A stretch of 64,000 nt of DNA, from contig CAOLHI010000079.1 of the NCBI GenBank assembly GCA_948474755.1, positions 992,001 to 1,056,000 on the forward strand. The letters run 5' to 3'. The notes under the pieces are model-generated. The model was not told the DNA's origin and did not search any database. It saw nothing but the letters and a program-made list of their open reading frames with translations. This stretch comes from Ctenosaura bakeri (taxonomy: Eukaryota > Chordata > Lepidosauria > Squamata > Iguanidae). Below, piece by piece: positions 51,087 to 59,561 of this stretch (positions are counted from its first letter, which is position 1; each line of letters opens with the position of its first letter). The translations under genes and the position numbers were made by a program.

Positions 51087-51222
51087 CAGTGATTCTCAAA
51101 CTTTGATCCTCCAAATGTTTTGGATTTCAGCTCCCAGAAGGCCCAGCCACCTTGGCTAATGGTCAGTAATTCTGGGAACTGAACTCCAAAACATCTGGAG
51201 GATCAAAGCTTTAGAACTATTG
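51087..51222. mobile_element. hAT MITE with perfect 8-bp target duplication
   Basis: CAGTGATTCTCAAACTTTGA and TCAAAGCTTTAGAACTATTG are inverted, and TATTAATG flanks both sides exactly (51079-51086 and 51223-51230). Arms carry CTCCAAATGTTTTGG and its inverse. Confidence 0.88.
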
Positions 51223-51424
51223 TATTAATGTAATGAAGAAGTTCTGAAAGCAAAACAAATTTCTTCCTTGAAAGGAATTCCTTTTCCGTTTCAGATTGTT
51301 CAGCAGATAGGTATCTAGAGATGAAGCATGTCTGTTCTGGTGCATAGGCACAAATTCTCTTTTTTCATGCACATGCTAAAATGCACTTGCATAAGATTTT
51401 AACACACAAAGAAGTAAAGATCTA

Positions 51425-51640
51425 GCTGAAATTGGCAAACTGTGATCCTCCAGATGATTATGGAGTACAGGCCTCTCCATTGTAGGCATCGTTCTTGTTG
51501 TCAGGGGCTGATGGGAATTGAAGTCTACATGTTACTGTAGTGATTAAAGCAGGAGTAGAAATCATGCAGCCCTCCAGATGTTATTAGACTGCAACTCCCA
51601 GCATTCCTTACTGCTGGTTATACTAGCTAAGCTTCTGAAA
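51425..51640. repeat. Two degraded hAT-MITE copies
   Basis: TGATCCTCCAGATGATTATG with GGGCTGATGGGAATTGAAGT (to about 51540), and GCAGCCCTCCAGATGTTATT with TGCAACTCCCAGCATTCC (51555-51640), are parts of the same common palindromic family. Confidence 0.6.
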
Positions 51641-51897
51641 TTTACAATATCATGCAGTTTGCCAGATGATACTGGCAGATTCACATGTGTATTCCTTTGT
51701 TTTGGTATGGAGAAGAATAAAAAGTTATATTTAAAAAAGGCACATTGAAGGCTTTGAATTAGTCTTCAATGTGAAGAAAGGGCAGAGGAAAATGTAATAA
51801 ATATCTTTATCCGGGTAAATGAAATATTATATTTAAAGTGGTTCTTAATGACTGTCCAGTCAATATCCTTGTAATTATTACATTGTTTTTAATGCAG

Positions 51898-52027
51898 TTT
51901 GGGCCAGTGAATCCATTTAGGACTCAACAGATGGCTGCACCTAGGAATATGCTTTCTGGATACACAGAACCAGCACACATTAATGATTTCATGTTTGAAC
52001 AACAGAGAAGGACATTTGCAACTTATG
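51898..52027 (+). CDS. CDC40: CDC40 (PRP17) coding exon 3
   Basis: The acceptor TTTTTAATGCAG precedes an exon encoding FGPVNPFRTQQMAAPRNMLS, then GYTEPAHINDFMFEQQRRTF and ATY. This is almost residue-for-residue the most conserved N-terminal block of vertebrate CDC40. The donor reads TATG|GTAAGG, so the exon is 130 nt (43 codons plus one base) and ends in phase 1; the next exon should complete a Gly codon and continue into a segment resembling YALDPSLD. I found no such sequence in the remaining 12 kb, so exon 4 and the WD40 domain lie beyond the window. Reading through the donor gives an artificial in-frame tail that should be ignored. Confidence 0.97.
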
Positions 52028-52656
52028 GTAAGGCATACATTTCTTCCCACTTAACCCTTTCAATGATCTGCTGCATTTGCTTGTGGTTGACATGCTCTGA
52101 TCTCTAGATTGTTTAAAATCTTTAAAATTCGTTATTTGCCCTAAATATTAGTTAGTTGGGAAGACTAGAAAAGGAATCCACTTAATAGTGTAATAGCCAC
52201 ATGGTGTGCTGTGTTCAAGGCCATTGGTCTTTATGCATGGGTCAGTACACAGTCAGTTGCAGCTTGGAGCCCTTATTTTTCAATTACGAGACCTAGAGAT
52301 AGCACGGGCCAGATGCCTGTGCTAGTAAAATGGGCAGAAAAAGCAAAGCATATAGTTTTAAATTACCATGTCCTCAGATAACTGTCATATTTTAGACATT
52401 ATTTTACTTGCTAAATTTTTCAAAATGTGATTTTTATTACTTATGAGATTGATTTAAATCACCAAAACATAACACCAGTTTAAATCATTAATTTAAGTAA
52501 AGTCCCCATGACCACCAAAAAATAATAATTTCACATATCATTTGAACAGTGGTGCATATCTAGAATACGTTAATCAACAACTCTGATCAGTTTACAACAT
52601 CTAGGTGAGCATGGTTTGTATATTTTTAAGATAAGTTTCTTTTTATTAATTTGGTT

Positions 52657-53139
52657 CAAGTTGGGTATCCCTTACGCAAAATGCTTCGAACCAGTGGTGT
52701 TTCAGATTTTGGATTTTGGAATATTTGCATACACATAATGAGATTGTGTACTGCCCTTTTGCACTGCAGGGTCTGCTCTTTTGTAAGTTCTTCTCTTCTT
52801 CCTATAGAAAATGTGAGGGAATTACAGGGGTCACTTGCTCTGTGTCATTTACAGTGCGCTGGCACTGTTTGCAAAGTCTCTGTGTGGTTTGGCATCTTTT
52901 TTTCTCCTCTCAGCTCATTTGGGACCATGGGTGTTGCACACACTACTTCCAAAGTGAGCTGAGGAGGGGGGAAAGGCACCATGCTGACAGAGAGCCTTTG
53001 CAGGAGCATGAGATCCAGACAAGCCTCCGTAATTCCTTCATGTTCCCTACAAGAAGGAAGACTGTATTCCACTTTTCAAAAGTTTCAGATTTTGGGACTT
53101 TTTGGATTTCAGATTTTCAGATAAGGAATGTTCAACCTG
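52657..53139. mobile_element. Tigger-like palindromic element with TTTTGGATTT-type arms
   Basis: Left CAAGTTGGGTATCCCTTACG and GTGTTTCAGATTTTGGATTT mirror the right ATTTCAGATTTTCAGATAAG and GAATGTTCAACCTG|TA. The arms resemble mammalian pogo/Tigger-derived repeats. The ORFs inside (103 and 161 codons) are not transposase-like. Confidence 0.7.
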
Positions 53140-53573
53140 TAGTACATTCTGTAGTACATTCTTACCTGTGGCAAACTGAGAATGCTGTGTCAGTACATTA
53201 GGAATAAAAAGTTATCACATACATAGCAGCACTTAAGCCTAAATTCAGGTGTTGATCTCAACATATAAATTGTTAATCTCAGCTAAGTTAATTTTTATAT
53301 AAGTTTCATTAATTCAGTGGATCTGCTGTTTTTGGGGATAACAATTCAATGTGGACCATGGCTTATTCAACTAAAATGTAAATGTTGTACAAGGAGTTCA
53401 CATTCACTATTGTAGTATAACTGATTAATGGCTGGCCCTAAAATATGCATACACACCTATATAGCACCGACTTGTTCCTTGGTGATCACTGGAGTGTTAT
53501 ACCTCAAACCGCCCCCCAGGAAAGCAGAGAAGATAGCAGACCAAGGGCTCTTAAGGCACTTGACCCCTTACAC

Positions 53574-54008
53574 TGTGAGTGGAGTAAAACCAAACACGGG
53601 AAGTCCTAGCCCCCTCCCATGTATTCTAGCCCCCTCCCATGTCTGCCATGTCACATGACTACCTCACTATACTGTGGGTGGAAAAAAACCAGCCGCCATT
53701 ACATATTAGCAGGAGGTCACATACCACAAGGGGTCCCAGCCCCTTCCTCAACTGTGGCACTTCCTCATTGGTGGAAAATGTTGAAGTGGGAGTGTATGTT
53801 GCTACCTGCATATAAAGTCTGGTCAGGCCTCCATGCTTTGTTGCGATCTGATCTCTTGATCGCCACCCAGCTGCAGCTGTTTGTATTTTTGTATTTTTGT
53901 ACTGAATAAACCTGGCCTACGGGCCCAGCCTTTTGGACCAAGAAACGTCTTGTTCATTTGCCTGTTTCTCAGAAAAAGCTGGCTCTCCCTAGGGTGCTGG
54001 AGGTGACA
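53574..54008 (+). repeat. 5' LTR of the intronic ERV-like element
   Basis: A 435-bp LTR. U3 contains a 17-bp direct repeat (53606-53622 and 53626-53642) with CCCCCTCCC boxes that could bind SP/KLF factors, a TCACATGA E-box (53651-53658), an inverted CCAAT (ATTGG, 53767-53771) and TATAAA at 53811-53816. AATAAA lies at 53905-53910. The order U3-TATA-R-AATAAA-U5 is standard for a retroviral LTR. The site assignments are motif-based. Confidence 0.93.
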
Positions 54009-54013
54009 GTTTT

Positions 54014-54031
54014 TGGCGCCCAACGTGGGGC
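54014..54031 (+). other. Retroviral primer-binding site, tRNA-Lys1,2 type
   Basis: Beginning five bases after the 5' LTR, TGGCGCCCAACGTGGGGC is complementary to the 3' end of tRNA-Lys1,2, the primer used by MMTV- and MPMV-type betaretroviruses. All 18 positions match the PBS as I know it. Confidence 0.92.
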
Positions 54032-54262
54032 TCGTGAGAAGCGGGCAGGGGTGAGGAGCACCCAAATTAGTCCCTCTGCCCAGGGGAACAGACGGGGAGG
54101 CCCCCTCTGAAAACCGTCTGATTTTGGGGGCAGACATCGAATTTTTCATGTCAAGGCGCCAACGTCCCTTTGAGACGTGACAGGAATTTTCGCAGTACGC
54201 TCCCTGATCAGCGGCAACAGAGGTTCTACCTTCCTGATCCAAAAGGCTTTGGAATCTGAGTA

Positions 54263-54389
54263 GGGTGAGGTCTGGAACAATTGGACGCCTCTGGAACATG
54301 CCTCTGATTCACCTCACCCCCTGGTAAGCCTCCGAAATTGATTAGGGTGAGATCTGGAATTATCAGAAGCCTCTGATACATCTCACCCT
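54263..54389 (+). promoter_or_regulatory. Tandem stem-loops in the ERV leader (candidate packaging/dimerisation RNA)
   Basis: The first stem pairs GGGTGAGGT (54263-54271) with ACCTCACCC (54311-54319). The second pairs AGGGTGAGAT (54344-54353) with ATCTCACCCT (54380-54389). The two units are diverged copies of each other. At one position a G-C pair in the first is an A-T pair in the second, so both arms changed together. The second unit also has an inner stem, TATCAGA (54361-54367) with TCTGATA (54372-54378), looped by AGCC, with the first base approximate by one. A further 7-bp hairpin lies upstream (CAGACGG 54089-54095 with CCGTCTG 54114-54120). Position after the PBS is where retroviral packaging signals lie; function is inferred. 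Confidence 0.6.
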
Positions 54390-57300
54390 CTGGAAAAGTC
54401 CCAAAAACTTTTTAAAGGGACCGCCCTAGATAGGTACCTTTGGGCTTGAAATTAGTTTTGAGAATTCTCTTGTTGCTCTGTGGCTGCGTGTGAATGGGGA
54501 GCTCCAACTGTCTGTTGATGAATTTGCGTTCTCTGTGTGTGTGTGTTGCGTTCATTTTGTGCCTGGAGTGAGAAATGTCTGTGCATTTGTGTTCCCTGTA
54601 GTTTTATTTTTTTAATTAGTGCCCTCAGTCCAAGGAATTCCCTGGGTGAGGGCAGGCATGGCTGCAACAGATTCTTGCAGCATGTCCCAGGGCTGCAGTC
54701 AGGCAGTTTGGCTGTTTGCCCTGAGATTCCTCGAGATTCCTCTGCCTGAGCTCCTGCCTTCATCTTCAAACTGATCCTTTTACATTTTGCGACTTTTATG
54801 GTTTTCCCCAGGGATAAAATCTGGTACTGGGATTGATTTATGAAATGTGTCTGTGCTGGGAGCGCCCAGCTTCTTGTAATCAATAAGAAAGGATATGGTA
54901 TATTATGTTTATTGAACAGGGAATTTCTGCCTGCATCTAATGCCCAGAAATTTGAATCAGATTCAATGAAATGTTAAGAATGTATCTCTTCCTGTGATAT
55001 TCTTTTAGCCTGTTTCTCTATTTGCTAAACATTAACAGGTTACATTATGTATTGGAATTGGGGTTTCTTTCTTTCTTGCACTTTCCCAAAGGGAATGAGG
55101 GGCGTTTTCCTTGCTCAGCACTTCTGCCAAGGGTTATCCAGCATGAAAAAAAAAAACTCTTTTATATGGAAGAAAAGTGCTGGACTTGTGTTAAACATTC
55201 ATCTGTGCAAAATCTCTCGACTGCATCTCTCCTTTTCTTAAATAAGACATATTTTATTTCAACAATTAAGTGTGTACTGCCCTTATGTTCTGATTTGTTT
55301 CATTTTTTTTAAGGAACTCTTTCATTCCATTTCCTGCCACTGAATTACAGCAGGAAGAACATAAATCTGTTGTTAATCTCTGCATTGTTTACGAAACATG
55401 TTTTCTTTAACCAGAAATCCCAGGCCAGCAAGATAGCCTTTTCTCTCTGTTGTCTCCTCCAAGGAGAACAAAGAAGGCGTGAATTTGTTCAAGATCAGCA
55501 ATTGTGTGACTGAGAATGAGCCAGTTTTCATTTCTCTGCAGGAACTTGGGGATTTTCTTTGGGAGTGGTTTTGGGGTGATTTTTGTGCAAGCATATAATT
55601 TTTCTTTTTCCCTCTTTATTTTCACAAATTGGCTCTTGCATTTGTAGCTCAGGAAGCCCAGAGTAGACTGGCCACTGAAGAAGAAGAACATGCCAATCCA
55701 CCACATGTTAGCCAGCCAGAACAACATGTTAGCCATAAGGATTGCAATAGGGAAGTTGCAGAAAAGGAAACTGTTCTTTTTCAAAATCTGTTCTTTCCCA
55801 AGTTTCTAGTCCTCAAGGAAACATTCAATTGTTAAGCTGCAGATCTCTTTTGTCTCTTGAGCATTTGCATAACAATGGGGCCAGACCATGACTCTTCAAC
55901 AGCTCACTTTTTTAAAAAAATCTCTTGGTTTGAGAAGGTGGGGGTCTTGAGACAAACCTCTTTTTAAACTTCATCCAAAATTTAGTAATTGCCAGCCAAT
56001 TAACAACGTTTGTTTCAGCCAGAAACAACCTTTTTGCTAACCACTGCAAGATTAATACTTTTCTTTTATGCGATTTTAATTTCGGCATTCCAAATTGTGC
56101 CAGTGGTCTACACTGCAGGGATGGTGCATCGGCTGAGTTAATAGATACTAACATGCCAAATATAGTTCAATATAACTAAATCTCATGCATGATTGCTGCT
56201 TTGTATTGTTGTTGGTTTTCAAAGTTTTCATGTTGAAAGATTTGAAAAGGGCACTCTGCCAAGTAGTGCTCCTTGATTTTTCTCTCCAGCATTTACCTGC
56301 ACTGGCCAGATACACCCCACCATTGCTGTTTTGTTTTCTTGTTGTTGTTTTTGTTCCTTATCAGGGACATATCAACAGCCTGCATGGCAAGACGCCCCCT
56401 CAGTCTCGCGGAGGGGGTGCTATTAAACTGTTCCTTGAGTTTTCTTTTTAAATGCAGGTACCCTGATTTAGTTGTGAGAAATGGAATATATTTTGGCTTC
56501 TGCAATATTATTAACAAGTATTACTAACATATGTATTGGCTTATAGATTGTGGCACATTTTGGATATATTTACACACATATATGTTTTAGTGTTTGGGCT
56601 TTTGAAATAGTCTTGAGGGGCATAAATTTTAGAGGCTGGCAGCTTGGAGCCATAAGACCTTGAAGAAACGGGAACCAGGCGCCCGTGTCTGCAGAAACGT
56701 TTTTTTTTGGTTTTTTTTTTTTTTTTAATGCTTGATGCTTCAGCCGATCCTGTGTTAAATTGTTTCATGAGTGTTATCAGTTATCTCTCACAAGTTAACT
56801 CTCTGGCGGCAGCACTGATCCAAAGTAGTTGTACTCCTTGTTCACTCACATTGTGATTTCACTTTAGTGAATTGCTAAACACACCAGGAAATGGCTTTTG
56901 CATCCAATTTTTCATCCCTTTGTAATAGCACCTTGCTTTACTACTCCTCTTTGCAGGAATTTTAACCAAGAATGGTTCTGCATAACTGTGAATACTCATG
57001 GCCCCTCTTTTTGTATCTTAAAGCATCTTGACTACACTTTGATACCAGAGGGGGTGGAAACCCTCCTGGATAGGTTTCCTCCTGCTTTTATTACAGAAGA
57101 TTTTTCCTTTTGGATACTTGAAGAGGGTTAAGCCCCAAACCTGAAAATAACAACAACATCTTAAATGTATTTTTACTTCAATGTTTTTAATGTTCCAGAA
57201 ACTTTTGCCTATGGACTGTGTATTTGAATTTGTAATGCTATCATTCAGTTGCCTTCATTCAAGTTTTTGATTGCTGATGTATTTCTTTGTAATTGTTGTT

Positions 57301-58698
57301 ATATGAGGTATTCTTTTAGTAATTTCCGCTTCAGTTGTTATGAGTGTACTGGATGTGGGATGTTATGCTTTCTGCCTTTCCCCCCCCCCTTTTCTCTCTC
57401 TTTCCTTTTTAGGTATTTTTAGTGTGATGTTACGAGATTTATAGAAATGTGGTAGAATTTGAACTCAGAACCCACAGGTTTGCCTACTTGTATTGATTTT
57501 CAACTGATCTTTGTTATTTTTCTGAATTGTTTGCATATTGCTAATGTAAACTTGAGCACAACCCCACTCTCTTTATGTCTGGGGGATGATGTGCTTTGTT
57601 GTTTTTATCTGCCTACAGATATCATTATTAAAAAGACATCATATCATAGAATAGAAATTTCTGTTAGATAGACCAAAGAAGATCTTGTATGCCAGAGAAT
57701 ACTGTCAATTAATTGCTGATTTCTCTTACATGCTGTTGCATCTAAGAAGATCAATTGTTGATTTCATGTATCTACTGCTGTACCTATGTGAAGTGCATAA
57801 CTAGTTTCATATATCCATTATGTGTACATTATAGTAATAATTCTCTTTCTAAAAGCCCTCTATACTAGCAATATCCTTTTCTTGTTGGGATTATGCTACA
57901 GTCCTGATCTACTGCCCTCCCACATTTTTCATGGAACTGTTTCGCCTTTCTGATTGCTTTCATTCACAAAAGCCTGCTTTTGAATTACAGCATTTCAGGG
58001 TTCCTCTGTTTTGCAGTTGTTGCATTGCATTCACGTCAATGGGAATTCATCCAGTGAACATCGTCCATTGTGAGTGCATTTGTCCATTATTGATATGTTT
58101 GCCAATAAGTTGTTACTGTGGTTCAGACCTGAGCACTAGATATCTCTTTTGATATCAAATAATTTGACCTTTTGCTGGCACACCTGGCTTATGCATTTGC
58201 AGGGGGTCCCCAAAATGCAAGTTCCCAAGGAAGCAGCCGATAAAGACAAGGATTTCTTCCCTTAGGCGGGCATTCCAAAAAGCCTTGGTCAATTGCTCTG
58301 GGACCTGGCTTGCAGATGCATCAGATGCATTTTATTTTACAATGATGCTGGATTTGCGCCAATAAACAGCAAGGCCGTGATAAGTGCTGCACATGGATAG
58401 CAGCAGTTCAGATCCGCCTTTGTCCAGCCTGAAATTTGCTCTGTTCTTAATGTCTCCTGGTCTGGCCCTCAGGCACAATGTTTGCTACAAAACAAACAAA
58501 AACACTCTGATTTTGAGAGTTCACTGGCTGAATTTCAAATTTTATCCCGCCTTGCTGGAATTTGCTTTGTTCTCACCGGACCAAAATTTCCCTAGCCAAC
58601 TCTGTCTGGGAAGCCTGAGGGGGGAGGTTGAAATGGAAGATGCATTGTTATAAAAATCTATTTGTTCTGTGGCCCCTGCTCGCTCTTTATCCTTACAG
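54323..58698 (+). other. Possible splice donor/acceptor pair inside the ERV interior
   Basis: CCTG|GTAAGC immediately after the first leader stem-loop (about 54322/54323) is a good donor. A pyrimidine-rich CTCTTTATCCTTACAG ending at 58698 is a good acceptor. Their spacing resembles the genomic-to-subgenomic splice of retroviruses, although no env-like ORF follows. Speculative. Confidence 0.3.
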
Positions 58699-58893
58699 GA
58701 AGGACCCCAGCGGCAGACTCAAGCTGCTATTTAGAAGGAATGCGCCAGATATCTGATCTTTTAGGGACATTGGTTCTCATTGGTCACTCCGGAGGCTGAC
58801 CTGAGACTTCAGTATTGGATTTTGAACTGTGCCTGTTAACTACTGGAAGTAATTTCAGCACTGGCTACATCGACAGTAGATTAGGATTGATTG

Positions 58894-58942
58894 CACTGAA
58901 ACTAAGCAGGGTTGGGCCTGGTCAGCTCTTGGATGAGTGAAA
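58894..58942 (+). repeat. 5S-rRNA-like SINE fragment inside the ERV interior
   Basis: ACTAAGCAGGGTTGGGCCTG and the following TTGGATGAG correspond to the internal promoter region of 5S rRNA-derived SINEs. It suggests that the non-coding interior was assembled partly from captured host repeat sequence. Confidence 0.55.
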
Positions 58943-59114
58943 AGTATTTTTGTCTTGTTTAACTCTGAGTTTCTGTTGTCTATCGCAATGTATGCCAATC
59001 ATTCGTAATATACTACCCAATGATAAGCCTGTTGATCTACCTCAAAGGGTCAATGTTACTAGAGAGTCTCAAATTCTACTCCAGGGATATGGATGGGGCT
59101 GGTACTTCCTGTGT

Positions 59115-59124
59115 GAGGGGGAAA
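59115..59124 (+). other. Polypurine tract of the ERV-like element
   Basis: GAGGGGGAAA lies one base before the TG of the 3' LTR, the expected place and composition for the plus-strand primer of reverse transcription. Confidence 0.85.
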
Positions 59125-59125
59125 C

Positions 59126-59561
59126 TGTGAGTGGAGTAAAACCAAACACGGGAAGTCCTAGCCCCCTCCCATGTATTCTAGCCCCCTCCCATGTCTGCCA
59201 TGTCACATGACTACCTCACTATACTGTGGGTGGAAAAAAACCAGCCGCCATTACATATTAGCAGGAGGTCACATACCACAAGGGGTCCCAGCCCCTTCCT
59301 CAACTGTGGCACTTCCTCATTGGTGGAAAATGTTGAAGTGGGAGTGTATGTTGCTACCTGCATATAAAGTCTGGTCAGGCCTCCATGCTTTGTTGCGATC
59401 TGATCTCTTGCATCGCCACCCAGCTGCAGCTGTTTGTATTTTTGTATTTTTGTACTGAATAAACCTGGCCTACGGGCCCAGCCTTTTGGACCAAGAAACG
59501 TCTTGTTCATTTGCCTGTTTCTCAGAAAAAGCTGGCTCTCCCTAGGGTGCTGGAGGTGACA
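59126..59561 (+). repeat. 3' LTR of the intronic ERV-like element
   Basis: A 436-bp direct copy of the 5' LTR with one extra base. TATAAA is at 59363-59368 and AATAAA at 59458-59463. In sense orientation within CDC40, its poly(A) signal could terminate the host transcript early. The 3' boundary GACA is followed by ACAC. Confidence 0.93.

Larger units (their letters stand above)
48012..51897 (+). other. CDC40: CDC40 intron 2
   Basis: A 3.89-kb intron with GTAAGC and GCAG borders, containing a Tigger/MER2-like element (49500-49724), a palindromic MITE (49870-49972) and several hAT-type MITEs (51087-51640). The first 1.5 kb is AT-rich with nothing recognisable. Confidence 0.9.
53574..59561 (+). 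mobile_element. Full-length young LTR retroelement (ERV-like), non-coding interior
   Basis: The element is bounded by two direct LTRs (53574-54008 and 59126-59561), TG...CA ended, identical except for one base: the 5' copy reads CTTGATCG and the 3' copy CTTGCATCG. The flanks share ACAC immediately outside both ends, a 4-bp target-site match. A primer-binding site follows the 5' LTR (54014-54031) and a polypurine tract precedes the 3' LTR (59115-59124). The 5.1-kb interior has no ORF over about 160 codons and nothing I recognise as Gag, protease, reverse transcriptase (no YxDD context), integrase or Env. LTR identity implies recent insertion, so the lack of genes was probably a property of the parent copy. 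The closest analogy is mouse ETn or VL30: structurally complete, mobilised in trans. The primer type suggests a betaretrovirus-like helper; a 4-bp duplication is shorter than the 6 bp usual for betaretroviruses. Confidence 0.9.

Noticed and set aside
53619..53909. 96-codon ORF repeated near 59171-59458
   Set aside because: It is the same LTR sequence read twice and not a gene; it crosses TATA and poly(A) signals.
56898..57131. 77-codon ORF in the ERV interior, considered as an env or pol remnant
   Set aside because: No retroviral motif could be recognised and it has no supporting neighbours in the same frame.
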